Below, in pieces: positions 37,920 to 46,481 of a stretch of DNA of 64,000 nt (position 1 is its first letter; every line of letters begins with the position of its first letter). The notes under the pieces were generated by a model. That model worked only from the letters and a program-made list of their open reading frames with translations, did not search any database and was not told where the DNA came from. The translations under genes and the position numbers were made by a program. The stretch comes from Ravibacter sp964559125 (GTDB taxonomy: Bacteria > Bacteroidota > Bacteroidia > Cytophagales > Spirosomataceae), in assembly GCA_964559125.1 (NCBI GenBank), contig CAZLGW010000026.1, positions 14,136 to 78,135 on the forward strand. The letters are read 5' to 3'.

Positions 37920-38993
37920 ATGTCTAAATATTATCATCTCAAAGTCAAGGAAGTCGTCCGGGAAACAGCCGACACTGTCTCCATTCATTTCTGGCACCCG
38001 TGGAACGAAGTGGTCCAATATAAGCCCGGCCAGTATTTCACCATTCTTTGGCCGGCTGCAGACGGCACAAAACTGCGCCGGTCCTATTCCCTGTCGAGCT
38101 CGCCCTACACCGATATTTCTCCGGCAATTACCGTAAAAGAAATTGCAGGCGGAGCTGTTTCCGGCCACCTGGTTTCGGATATTAAGGAAGGGGATGTCCT
38201 CGAAATCATGCAGGCTACGGGGACCTTCTTTCTTGAACCTGACGCCGATCTGGAACGTACGGTCTTTCTTCTCGGCACAGGAAGCGGCATCTCCCCTCTT
38301 ATTTCCATTGCCAGGTCTGTCCTGATCGTCGAACCCGAAAGCCAGGTAGTTCTTGTTTACGGAAACAGAAGAAAAGAGAGTATCATCTTCTCCGAGGTTA
38401 TTCTCAAAATGCAGGAGAAATACAAAGACAGGTTCCGGGTCATCCACTCGCTCACCCGGCCTGAGCCCGACTGGCAGGGTCACACAGGCCGGCTTACAAG
38501 AGACAAGCTGACGGAAATCCTGCAACCTTATACCGATTCACTCAGGCTACCGGCAAGCAGGTTCTTTATTTGCGGGCAGGAAGAATTTATGGATGAAGCA
38601 ATACTGTCGCTCGAAATGCTTGGAGCGAACAGGGAAGCCATATCCCGGGAAAGCTTTTACATCAACAGGGACATCGTCGAAAGCGACCCTCCGGCACAAG
38701 CTGAAGCGGATCTTCTGCAGGACCGGACCATCCTGCTGCGCTACGAAGGAGAAGAGCACCACCTCAAAGTAGGAGCCCATCAGACTGTGCTGGAAGCAGC
38801 CCTGGAAAACGACATAGACCTCCCCTACTCCTGTCAGGCCGGCATGTGTACTGCATGCCTCGGACGCGCCCTGCAGGGCAAAGTAACACTTGACGAATAC
38901 GATTCGCTCACGGAAGCTGAGCTGAAGGAAGGCTTCATTCTTACATGCGTAGCCCACCCCTTAAGCGACGACGTGATCATCGAAGTGGAATAA
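37920..38993 (+). CDS. FAD/NAD(P) oxidoreductase with C-terminal 2Fe-2S ferredoxin domain (PaaE/HmpX-like)
   Basis: 357-residue cytoplasmic reductase. Order of domains: FAD-binding barrel with RRSYSLSSSP (about 60), NAD(P)-binding domain with LLGTGSGISPL (about 117), and a plant-type ferredoxin domain from about 270 with the cluster cysteines in CQAGMCTAC and the last Cys in FILTCVAHP. This layout passes electrons from NAD(P)H through FAD to a 2Fe-2S centre, as in phenylacetyl-CoA epoxidase reductase PaaE and related enzymes. No oxygenase genes adjoin, so the electron acceptor is unknown. Confidence 0.9.
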   Translation: MSKYYHLKVKEVVRETADTVSIHFWHPWNEVVQYKPGQYFTILWPAADGTKLRRSYSLSSSPYTDISPAITVKEIAGGAVSGHLVSDIKEGDVLEIMQATGTFFLEPDADLERTVFLLGTGSGISPLISIARSVLIVEPESQVVLVYGNRRKESIIFSEVILKMQEKYKDRFRVIHSLTRPEPDWQGHTGRLTRDKLTEILQPYTDSLRLPASRFFICGQEEFMDEAILSLEMLGANREAISRESFYINRDIVESDPPAQAEADLLQDRTILLRYEGEEHHLKVGAHQTVLEAALENDIDLPYSCQAGMCTACLGRALQGKVTLDEYDSLTEAELKEGFILTCVAHPLSDDVIIEVE

Positions 38994-39014
38994 AAAATTA
39001 CTTCCTGCCGGGTG

Positions 39015-39046
39015 TTGACATTTTCATAAAAAACTATCTAAATTTG
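39015..39046 (+). promoter_or_regulatory. Complete Bacteroidota promoter of tRNA-Gly
   Basis: TTG(ACA) at 39015, a 21-base spacer, and TAAATTTG at 39039-39046, which is an exact TAnnTTTG. The tRNA begins nine bases downstream, at the expected distance for the transcription start. Confidence 0.75.
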
Positions 39047-39054
39047 CCCTGTAC

Positions 39055-39127
39055 GCGGAAGTAGCTCAGTTGGTAGAGCGGCAGCTTCCCAAGCTGCAGG
39101 TCGTGGGTTCGAACCCCATTTTCCGCT
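39055..39127 (+). tRNA. tRNA-Gly (anticodon CCC)
   Basis: Full cloverleaf: acceptor GCGGAAG with TTTCCGC, D-arm GCTCAGTTGGTAGAGC, anticodon stem GCAGC/GCTGC around the loop TTCCCAA (anticodon CCC), T-arm GTGGG-TTCGAAC-CCCAT. No encoded CCA. It reads GGG codons. Confidence 0.95.
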
Positions 39128-39129
39128 CA

Positions 39130-39175
39130 GAGAATAAAAAAACAGGATCCGGAAGAATCCTGTTTTTTTATTCTC
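39130..39175 (+). terminator. Terminator after tRNA-Gly
   Basis: Perfect 19-bp stem (arm GAGAATAAAAAAACAGGAT and its complement) with an eight-base loop and a run of seven T. It has A- and T-tracts on opposite arms and may work in both directions. Confidence 0.85.
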
Positions 39176-39357
39176 TATTCTTGTAATTCGTTATCTGGCT
39201 GGAAAGACCAAACTGGTAGACAGGAGGAGAAGATCCTCCGGGTCTGCTCTTTCTATACAGAATCCAGCTATATCAATAAAACAAGACCCTCCACTAGAAA
39301 TAGGCTTGAGCCGAAAGATCTTCCCTAAGTTCCAACCCTTTCCACTTTGTTATCACA

Positions 39358-39381
39358 TATATCATTTATACATTTGATATA
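39358..39381 (+). promoter_or_regulatory. AT-rich inverted repeat upstream of two small genes
   Basis: TATATCA (39358-39364) and TGATATA (39375-39381) form a perfect 7-bp dyad with a 10-base spacer, about 50 bases before the small gene at 39433. It is a candidate operator. The rest of the 39176-39432 gap shows no gene. Confidence 0.35.
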
Positions 39382-39432
39382 GCATATACTATACAATAAA
39401 AATATGTGGACGAAGTACTATTTAATCTAAAA

Positions 39433-39561
39433 ATGAGAATTGCTGCTTTGAAGCAATTCCTCCGGGATCGGTCAGAGCACCTGGCGGAGAAAGAAATCGA
39501 AGAGGTACTGGATCAGATAGACCGACTGATAAAGCTTTTGGGAAAATTGGAAAAGAAATAA
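39433..39561 (+). CDS. Possible 42-residue helical protein
   Basis: ATG at 39433 gives MRIAALKQFLRDRSEHLAEK, then EIEEVLDQIDRLIKLLGKLE and KK. The heptad-like leucines and isoleucines suggest a short coiled coil. It ends 38 bases before the next gene in the same direction, so the two may form a unit. Short length limits certainty. Confidence 0.4.
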   Translation: MRIAALKQFLRDRSEHLAEKEIEEVLDQIDRLIKLLGKLEKK

Positions 39562-39599
39562 ACCGGAAAGGAAAACCAATCCATAACCTGATCATAAAT

Positions 39600-39884
39600 A
39601 TGGACTACAAAGAGGAACTGAAAAAACTGATGAAAGAGGCTTCCGAAGCCGAAGATCAGGCGATTATGTATCTGCTGGCCCGGGATAAAGTTGTAGATCT
39701 TAACGAATGGGTAACTATTCGGGAGTACTGCAGACGTTTCGGTATTGAGACTACCGAAACAGTAAGCAACTGGATCAGGAGGGGAATAATCCCTTCCGAA
39801 GATACAATGCTGATTAAAGAATTTAACGATACAACCTTAATCAGGGCGAAAGAATACCACATCAGGGCTTATAAAAAAGCCTGA
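39600..39884 (+). CDS. Small helix-turn-helix-like protein
   Basis: 94 residues. The middle part (WVTIREYCRRFGIETTETVSNWIRRGIIPSEDTMLIKEFND) has the shape of a helix-turn-helix with a 'pick the right helix' R-G-I-I-P element, as in MerR-like or excisionase-like DNA-binding proteins. The flanks are charged helices. The target is unknown; the dyad at 39358-39381 is a candidate. It is convergent with the thioredoxin gene. Confidence 0.6.
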   Translation: MDYKEELKKLMKEASEAEDQAIMYLLARDKVVDLNEWVTIREYCRRFGIETTETVSNWIRRGIIPSEDTMLIKEFNDTTLIRAKEYHIRAYKKA

Positions 39885-39899
39885 TCAATTCTCCACCCT

Positions 39900-40394
39900 T
39901 TACTCCCTGAACCCTTCTAAAGCTTCTTCCAATTGGGAATAGCTCAACTCACCTTCCAGGAAAGTCTTCTTTCCCTTTCCCGGGCGTATGATCAATGTAG
40001 CGGGCAAAGCGCCTGACCAGGAAGCGTCGACCCGATCGATGTATTCCTGCTGATTGGCTTCGTCGAGGAGAAAAAAGTCTGCCGTTATACCTGTACGGCT
40101 GACAAAGGGCTTTACCTTGGTTTCAAGGGTATTCCGGCTGTCGAGACTTACAAGCATAACCTTTACGCCCGATGCGCCGTATTTATCGTGGATCTCCTGG
40201 AAATGCGGCAGTTCCTTAACACACGGCGCACACCAGGTCGCCCAGAAATTCACAACAAACGTGACATCCCCTCCCTTCTGCAGCTTTGCCTCCAGCTCAC
40301 TGAGCTTCAAAAGACTTATAGACTGTCCGTATAACGATTCAGCACACAGGAGGAGAGCCAGGATACCGCTAAGAAAAAACTTAAATATTTTCAT
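39900..40394 (-). CDS. TlpA/ResA-like periplasmic thioredoxin
   Basis: 164 residues with a signal peptide (FKFFLSGILALLLCAESLYGQ). It carries the thioredoxin active site FWATWCAPCVKELPHFQ and the cis-proline region GALPATLIIR. TlpA-like proteins reduce disulfides in the periplasm, for example during cytochrome c maturation or stress. No cytochrome-maturation genes adjoin; the haem protein at 13252 is distant. Confidence 0.9.
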   Translation of the reverse strand: MKIFKFFLSGILALLLCAESLYGQSISLLKLSELEAKLQKGGDVTFVVNFWATWCAPCVKELPHFQEIHDKYGASGVKVMLVSLDSRNTLETKVKPFVSRTGITADFFLLDEANQQEYIDRVDASWSGALPATLIIRPGKGKKTFLEGELSYSQLEEALEGFRE

Positions 40395-40518
40395 GGCACT
40401 TTACAAACAGGAGATCGGCGAACTTCCCTACCCCGGTTTTCGCGACGGACTGATCTCCTGAATTAGCATATAAAAATAGTGTATTTAACTCAAAAAGCGT
40501 AGGCAAGCAAAAAATTTC

Positions 40519-40526
40519 TACCTTTG
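40519..40526 (+). promoter_or_regulatory. -7 promoter element TACCTTTG for the adhesin
   Basis: Exact TAnnTTTG 32 bases before the ATG at 40559, within the short region between divergent genes. Confidence 0.5.
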
Positions 40527-40558
40527 ATTTTCAATTCGATTCTATTTTTCATCTGGAT

Positions 40559-43500
40559 ATGAGAGCTGGATTTTTAACTTCTTTAATTTTCACTTTAATC
40601 AGCGGTCTTGCGACCATTCAACATACGCTGGCGCAGATTTCCGGGATCACTTACCCGACAGCAGCCTGTACAGGACAATCAATCTCCGTTGCTTTTACTG
40701 CTCCTCCCGCCACTTATACAATCCGGCTGATACCCGCTACCGGGCCGGCTATCACACTTGGAACAGCTACCTCATCGCCCGCCAGTGTTTTGATACCAAA
40801 TACCGGGGTCGCAGCCGGGAGCTATAAAATCAGGGTTGTCAATGTCTCTGTTGATTCGACCACAGGTAGCGGCAACCTGGATATAGCTGCGCCGCCCGCC
40901 AAGCCGGTAGTTTCATCCCTGCAGCCTGTTTGTGTGGGAACTGCCGTTACGCCGGCGTATGTAGCCGCTGCCGTAACGAGTGGCACAGATCTGAAATGGT
41001 ATCCCACAAGCGATGTCAGCGGTGCGGGCACTTCTGCTCCGGTTATCCCTGATCCTCTGACAGCCGGCTCTACAAACTTCTACGTTGTGAGTACCAATGC
41101 CGCCTGTAAAAGTGAAGCTTCAATAGTATCGCTTGTAGTGAATGCGTCGCCTGCAGTCCCCACCGTTACAACCCCGGTGAATGTCTGTACCGGCGCGGCG
41201 CTGACATTAGCTGCCGGTGGCTCCAACCTGAAATGGTACTCCTCCACCGGAACACCCCTTCCCTCTGCCCCTATCGTACCTACAGCCAGCGCAGGCACGC
41301 AGACCTACCAGGTATCGCAATCTGTCGGCAACTGCGAAGGACCTAAAGCTACAATTACTGTCAATATAACAGCTGCTCCGGCTACACCGACACTGGTTGC
41401 GGCTCCGGCACCTGTGTGCCTGGGCGCAACAGTACCGGAAAGCGCTTTCACCGGCGCCATCGCTTCCGGGGCCGGTATGCTGGTCTGGTATAGCGCAGCA
41501 TCCGGAGGGTCGCCCCTTACAGCCGGCAATATTACCGTGAACACCTCTACTACAGGCGAAAAGAGCTTGTATGTAGCCCGAAAAGTTGATGACTGCGAAA
41601 GCGCCCGGCTGAAAGTAAGCATTACAGTCAATGCCATCCCTGCCGCTCCTTTGGTTACCACTCCTGTCAATACATGCGTCGGCACAACGCCGGCGCCGGT
41701 TCTTAGCGCAACAGGCGCCAATCTCAAATGGTATTCGTCGGCGGGGGCTGCCCTTCCGTCAACACCGGTGATATCTACCGCCTCTGCCTCTACGACAAGT
41801 TATGGTGTTACACAGACCGTCAATGGCTGTGAAAGTCCAAAGTCGACCATTACTGTTAATGTCAACACTGTCCCGCCGACTCCTGTTATCGCTACGCCTC
41901 CCGCCGCGGTCTGCATAGGTGCATCGGTTCCGGCAGCCACATTTACAAATGCTATCGCAGCCGGAACGGGTACACTGGTCTGGTACAGCTCTGCTTCCGG
42001 CGGAACGCCTCTTTCAGGCCCTAATATCACCGTGAGCACCAGTACAGCTGGGGTCAAAAGCCTGTATGTGGCACGGAAGCAGGGAGATTGCGAGAGCCCC
42101 AGGCTGAAAGTTGACATTACCGTAAAACCTCTTCCCGCTGCGCCGGGAGTAGCGGCGCTCGATGTCTGCGTAGGCGATACGCCTGCGCCGGTGCTGACCG
42201 CCACAGGGACGGGCTTGAAATGGTATAATTCGTCGGGCACAACAGCACTTGCATCGGCTCCTACCATTCCGACAACTGCTGCGGCCACTTTTACTTACCA
42301 GGTAAGCCAGACGGTAGACGGCTGCGAAGGTCCGAAAGCAACCATAGTAGCCAGGGTACATAAAACCGCTGCCCCCGCTGTGACCAGCTCCATTGCCTAT
42401 TGTAAAGGCGAAACGCCTGCAGCGCTGACCGCCACAGGCACAGCGCTCAAATGGTATACCGCTGCTACCGGGGGAACAGGTACCGCTACTCCGCCAACTG
42501 TCTCTACCGCTACCGTAGGTACAGTAGCTTATTACGTAACCCAGACACTGAATGGCTGTGAAAGCGAAAGGGCGAGGATCGATGTAAGAACCAAGGAAGT
42601 ACCCGTAACCCCGGTCGTTACCGACGTACCTGATGTCTGTCAGGCGTCGACAGTATCTTCTACGCAGTTGCTGAATGCAGTGACAACCGCTACCGGAACG
42701 CTCAAATGGTATACCGCTGCAACCGGGGGAACAGGCACTTCTGCTGCACCCACACCGGTTACCACTACCTCCGGAACCCGCAACTACTACGTAACGCAAT
42801 CGATAGAAGCCTGCGAAAGCCCGAGAGCAAACATTAAAATGGAGGTTAAAGCCCTCCCCGCAGCTCCCGGAGTGACTGCTACCGTCGATCTTTGCCACCA
42901 GGCAACTTCAACCACTCCGCTCGCAGCCACAGCTGCCGGTTCCAATACCCTGAAGTGGTATAATGCAGCCACCGGTGGAAATGCTTTGGCAAATGCCCCG
43001 ATACCCGCTACCTCGACTGTTGCGACAACGCCGTACTACGTAAGCCAGGTACACGCCTATTCAACATCTCTTTCATGCGAGGGACCCCGGGCCAGGATAA
43101 ACGTAGTGGTCAACCCGCTCCCGGCAGTTGCCAACTCTACAGATCAGGTGGTATGCCAGACAAGACAAGATCAAATCCTCAATTTCGCTGCCAGCACGAG
43201 TGGTTCGGGCAACTCCCTGGTATGGTTTGCCAACGAAAGCGCAACCAGCGCAGAAACTACTGTCCCGTCGCGTAACCTGAATACTGCGGGAGAATTTGAA
43301 TATTTTGTTGCCCAAAAATCAAACAAGGAGTGTATCGGTGCGCGCAAGCCCGTGAAGATAAGAGTAAAACGACTGCCGGGATTACCGGCTGTCTCCAACC
43401 TGGAATACTGCCAGTTTGAAAATACTCCTGCCCTGACCGCCGGGCTGGAAGCAAATGCTACTCCGAACTGGTACGGACTCAATGCAACAGGAGGCTCTCC

Positions 43501-44923
43501 TTCTCCGGTAGCGCCGTCGCCGTCAACAGAAGATGGAGGTACTTTCTCTTACTATGTGAGCCAGACACTGGAAGCCTGTGAAGGAGATCGGGCGGAGATC
43601 AGGGTACTGGTCAAAACCACCCCAAAACCGGAGACTCAGACCGAAATTTCCTATTGTCATAACGCTCCCTCTACGCCTTTGTCTGCAAACGGGCAGCGGC
43701 TGTGGTGGTACAGGCCCAACGGTGAAAGGCAGAATGCCCCCTTTACCCCCTTTACCGCTTCTGTAGGTGACCAGTTCTTCTACGTGACCCAAACCGGCGA
43801 TAACAACTGTGAAAGTCCCAAGCAGGAGATCAAGATAACGGTGTATCCACTCCCGTCAGCCACCATATCAGGCCAGTCTTCCATCCCGCTGGGCGGAACG
43901 GCTTCCATCCAGATCGACTTTACCGGGATGGGGCCATGGTCGTACAAACTATCCAACGGCTATAGCGGCACCAGCGAGTCCAATACGGTTTCCATCCAGG
44001 TACAGCCGGCCTTTACCACATCCTACCTCGTAACGGAAGTTTCCAACGCTTGCGGTAACGGGACACCCAACGGCAGCGCTGTCGTAACCGTATTGAGACC
44101 CACTATCACAACCGGTAATCCTAACGCCGTTACAGTATGTGCAGGTGCTGAAATAGCCGTCCCTATACAGCGCTCGGGAAGTTTCCCCTCCGGCAGTAAA
44201 TTCGTACTTCAGATCGCTAAGGAAAATAACGACGACAGCTTTAAAACGATTGCAACGACCGTATCGGGCAATACACTCACCAGCACACTTCCTGATACGC
44301 TTGAGGGAGGCACTTATTTTGTCAGGGCAATCAGTGAAAACCCGAATCCCGACCTGAGCACCGTCGGAAGCGTGAGCGGGGTAAACATCCTGGTAGATCC
44401 TAAACCGACAGCCACGCTGCCCGACGACAGGACTATACTGGAAGGCCAGTCTACAACGCTATCTATTGAATTGACGGGAGCTGCTCCCTGGACATTCTCT
44501 TATTCAGACGGAACTGAAAGCAACTCCATTACGACGAGTACGTCTCCGTATAATCTGAACGTAACACCGCCGGTCACAACGGTCTATAGCATTACTTCGA
44601 TAGAGAACAAATGCGGGGCCGGACGGTCTTTTGGTGAAACGCGGGTCCAGGTGGATAAGATCCTGGGAGTGGAGCCTGTCGCCGAAAACTGGGTAAAGGT
44701 ATTGCCTACCGTTACCTACGATCATTGCAGGGTTGAGCTTGATGTAGCCGGATACGAGGGAATAGAGCTGAAAATTGTCGACCTCTCAGGCAGGACGCTC
44801 AGAACACTTCTCCTGAACTCGGCAATAACTCCCGTCGATATGGGCAACCTGCCGTCGGGTATCTATTTCTTCCAGGTCAGGAAAGACCGGAGCCTCGCTG
44901 TAATCAAAGTACTGAAACCATAG
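40559..44923 (+). CDS. Giant Ig-repeat cell-surface protein with T9SS-type C-terminal sorting domain
   Basis: 1454 residues. After a signal peptide (FLTSLIFTLISGLATIQHTLAQ) come about twelve repeats of roughly 80-90 residues. Each has a Cys near the start (VC.G...P), a core LKWY or LVWY strand, and an ending YYVTQT..GCES.(R/K)..I.V.V. The paired cysteines suggest one disulfide per Ig-like unit. Two or three SprB-like units follow (GPWSYKLSNGYSG; APWTFSYSDGTES). The last 85 residues (LPTVTYDHCRVELDVAG...VDLSGRTLRTL..LPSGIYFFQVRKD) are a type A T9SS sorting domain, so the protein should be exported by the gliding/secretion machinery and anchored at the surface. Likely adhesion; the ligand is unknown. 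Confidence 0.9.
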   Translation: MRAGFLTSLIFTLISGLATIQHTLAQISGITYPTAACTGQSISVAFTAPPATYTIRLIPATGPAITLGTATSSPASVLIPNTGVAAGSYKIRVVNVSVDSTTGSGNLDIAAPPAKPVVSSLQPVCVGTAVTPAYVAAAVTSGTDLKWYPTSDVSGAGTSAPVIPDPLTAGSTNFYVVSTNAACKSEASIVSLVVNASPAVPTVTTPVNVCTGAALTLAAGGSNLKWYSSTGTPLPSAPIVPTASAGTQTYQVSQSVGNCEGPKATITVNITAAPATPTLVAAPAPVCLGATVPESAFTGAIASGAGMLVWYSAASGGSPLTAGNITVNTSTTGEKSLYVARKVDDCESARLKVSITVNAIPAAPLVTTPVNTCVGTTPAPVLSATGANLKWYSSAGAALPSTPVISTASASTTSYGVTQTVNGCESPKSTITVNVNTVPPTPVIATPPAAVCIGASVPAATFTNAIAAGTGTLVWYSSASGGTPLSGPNITVSTSTAGVKSLYVARKQGDCESPRLKVDITVKPLPAAPGVAALDVCVGDTPAPVLTATGTGLKWYNSSGTTALASAPTIPTTAAATFTYQVSQTVDGCEGPKATIVARVHKTAAPAVTSSIAYCKGETPAALTATGTALKWYTAATGGTGTATPPTVSTATVGTVAYYVTQTLNGCESERARIDVRTKEVPVTPVVTDVPDVCQASTVSSTQLLNAVTTATGTLKWYTAATGGTGTSAAPTPVTTTSGTRNYYVTQSIEACESPRANIKMEVKALPAAPGVTATVDLCHQATSTTPLAATAAGSNTLKWYNAATGGNALANAPIPATSTVATTPYYVSQVHAYSTSLSCEGPRARINVVVNPLPAVANSTDQVVCQTRQDQILNFAASTSGSGNSLVWFANESATSAETTVPSRNLNTAGEFEYFVAQKSNKECIGARKPVKIRVKRLPGLPAVSNLEYCQFENTPALTAGLEANATPNWYGLNATGGSPSPVAPSPSTEDGGTFSYYVSQTLEACEGDRAEIRVLVKTTPKPETQTEISYCHNAPSTPLSANGQRLWWYRPNGERQNAPFTPFTASVGDQFFYVTQTGDNNCESPKQEIKITVYPLPSATISGQSSIPLGGTASIQIDFTGMGPWSYKLSNGYSGTSESNTVSIQVQPAFTTSYLVTEVSNACGNGTPNGSAVVTVLRPTITTGNPNAVTVCAGAEIAVPIQRSGSFPSGSKFVLQIAKENNDDSFKTIATTVSGNTLTSTLPDTLEGGTYFVRAISENPNPDLSTVGSVSGVNILVDPKPTATLPDDRTILEGQSTTLSIELTGAAPWTFSYSDGTESNSITTSTSPYNLNVTPPVTTVYSITSIENKCGAGRSFGETRVQVDKILGVEPVAENWVKVLPTVTYDHCRVELDVAGYEGIELKIVDLSGRTLRTLLLNSAITPVDMGNLPSGIYFFQVRKDRSLAVIKVLKP

Positions 44924-44938
44924 GTGCGTATTACGCTC

Positions 44939-45388
44939 ATGCCGTTTCTTAACCTGTCAGACGAGCATTACATGACTGAAGCCCTTTCCCTGGCCCACGA
45001 AGCGGCCGGAGAGGGAGAAATACCCGTAGGTGCCGTAGTGGTATGCCAGGGCAGGATCATAGCAAGGGCCAAAAATTCTACCGAAAGGCTGAACGACGTG
45101 ACGGCACACGCCGAGATATTGTCTATAACCGCAGCTTCGGAATACCTGGGTGGAAAATACCTCAATGACTGTACGCTTTTTATTACACTTGAGCCCTGCC
45201 TGATGTGTGCGGGCGCCCTGTACTGGGCTCAGATCGGACGTATAGTATTCGGAGCTTCTGACGAAAAGAGAGGTTACAGCCGTGTAAAGGCGCCTGTTCT
45301 GCATCCCAAAACACTGGTCCGCTCAGGAGTTCTGGAAGAAGAATGCAGGGATGTGCTGCTAAAATTTTTCGCCCGTTTACGAACATAA
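44939..45388 (+). CDS. tadA: tRNA-specific adenosine deaminase TadA
   Basis: 149 residues. The zinc deaminase motifs are THAEIL-type HAE (VTAHAEIL) and PCLMCAGAL. It converts A34 to inosine in tRNA-Arg(ACG). ATG 44939 is preferred to an upstream GTG at 44924 that touches the adhesin stop. It lies directly after the adhesin gene without a visible terminator, so it may be partly read from that promoter. Confidence 0.93.
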   Translation: MPFLNLSDEHYMTEALSLAHEAAGEGEIPVGAVVVCQGRIIARAKNSTERLNDVTAHAEILSITAASEYLGGKYLNDCTLFITLEPCLMCAGALYWAQIGRIVFGASDEKRGYSRVKAPVLHPKTLVRSGVLEEECRDVLLKFFARLRT

Positions 45389-45452
45389 TCGCCGTGGACC
45401 ACGTTATACCTTTAACGAACTCAGTATAATCTTATCAATTTTATTTTCAATT

Positions 45453-46061
45453 ATGGCCTTTACACTAGCCCCGTTACCATACGCCAACGATGCTTTGGAA
45501 CCCCATTTCGACGCGAAGACAATGGAAATCCATCACGACAGGCATCACCAGGCTTACGTCACTAACCTCAACAACGCCGTCGAAGGAACAGAACACGCCG
45601 ATAAGTCCCTGGCAGAGCTGGTAGCATCTGCAGGCACTATTTCCCCGGCAGTACGCAATAACGGCGGAGGTCACTGGAACCATACTTTTTTCTGGAATAC
45701 GATCTCACCAAAAGGCGGCGGCTCTCCTAAAGGAGATCTTGCCAAAGCTATTGATGCGAAGTTCGGTTCCTTTGATGCATTTAAGGAAGAATTTAAAAAA
45801 GCTGCTACAAGCCGCTTCGGATCAGGCTGGGCCTGGTTGATCGGTACCGGAAACGGAGAGGTGGCAGTTACTTCTACTGCCAACCAGGACAATCCTTTGA
45901 TGGACGTAGCTGAAGTAAAAGGCACGCCTATCGTCGGGCTCGATGTCTGGGAACACGCCTATTACCTGAAATATCAGAACAAGCGCCCCGATTATATCGA
46001 TGCATTCTGGAATGTTGTCGATTGGGACGCTGCCGAGAAAAATTTCAAAGAGGCAAAGTAA
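45453..46061 (+). CDS. Superoxide dismutase, Fe/Mn family, probably Mn-type
   Basis: 202-residue cytoplasmic enzyme dismutating superoxide. Metal ligands are H27 (MEIHHDRHH), H78 (HWNHTFFW), and the Asp and His of GLDVWEHAYY. Gly before the second ligand (NGGGHWNH) and Gln in TANQDNPLM are features of Mn-dependent or cambialistic members rather than strict Fe enzymes (family knowledge). It is a single gene. Confidence 0.95.
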   Translation: MAFTLAPLPYANDALEPHFDAKTMEIHHDRHHQAYVTNLNNAVEGTEHADKSLAELVASAGTISPAVRNNGGGHWNHTFFWNTISPKGGGSPKGDLAKAIDAKFGSFDAFKEEFKKAATSRFGSGWAWLIGTGNGEVAVTSTANQDNPLMDVAEVKGTPIVGLDVWEHAYYLKYQNKRPDYIDAFWNVVDWDAAEKNFKEAK

Positions 46062-46074
46062 TCTGATTATCAAA

Positions 46075-46135
46075 GGGAAAGAATTGACGCTATCAAAATT
46101 CTGAATTTTGGATTTGTAAAGATCAATTCTTTCCC
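46075..46135. repeat. Perfect 13-bp inverted repeat between sod and tRNA-His
   Basis: Arms GGGAAAGAATTGA (46075-46087) and TCAATTCTTTCCC (46123-46135) are exact complements. Nested inside is CAAAATT-CTG-AATTTTG (46094-46110). The right arm lies between the -33 and -7 elements of the tRNA-His promoter, so it could be a terminator for sod, a regulator of the tRNA, or both. Confidence 0.65.
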
Positions 46136-46143
46136 TACTTTTG
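46113..46143 (+). promoter_or_regulatory. Promoter of tRNA-His
   Basis: TTTG at 46113-46116, a 19-base spacer and the exact -7 element TACTTTTG at 46136-46143, 12 bases before the tRNA. Confidence 0.7.
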
Positions 46144-46154
46144 TGTCCGCAAAC

Positions 46155-46229
<75 letters not shown>

Positions 46230-46252
46230 CTTCTACAGATTTATAAAGTAGC

Positions 46253-46288
46253 AAAAAGCCTGTTTAACGCGTTTAAACGGGCTTTTTT
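46253..46288 (+). terminator. Terminator after tRNA-His
   Basis: Stem AGCCTGTTTA / TAAACGGGCT with one G-T pair, followed by TTTTTT. Confidence 0.75.
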
Positions 46289-46322
46289 GATTTTTAGCCC
46301 TGTCAAAATTTGCGTAAAAACG

Positions 46323-46433
46323 CACGGTTTATGGCTACAAACCGTGGAGTCAGGGATTTTTCCAGCCCTCATGACGCAACATAAACGCTGTAACTGGCTG
46401 ACAAGCAAGATGTTTCAATAAAACACATCTTGC
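46323..46433. repeat. Two inverted repeats between tRNA-His and the integrase gene
   Basis: CACGGTTT/AAACCGTG (46323-46330, 46339-46346) and GCAAGATGT/ACATCTTGC (46405-46413, 46425-46433), both perfect. They sit where integrase arm sites, excisionase sites or an integrase operator would be expected. Confidence 0.45.
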
Positions 46434-46481
46434 AGCAAGAGTGTGGTTTCCTGAACTTTGTTCACCCAAACACTTATAGCT

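Noticed and set aside
42014..42898. 294-codon minus-strand frame with regular Gly/Ser/Arg pattern
   Set aside because: It mirrors the Ig repeats of the adhesin; the regularity comes from the repeat DNA.
40559..44923. Repeats taken as a possible CRISPR-like array
   Set aside because: The repeats are in frame, about 250 bases long and encode Ig-like domains; no short direct repeats with unique spacers occur anywhere in the window.
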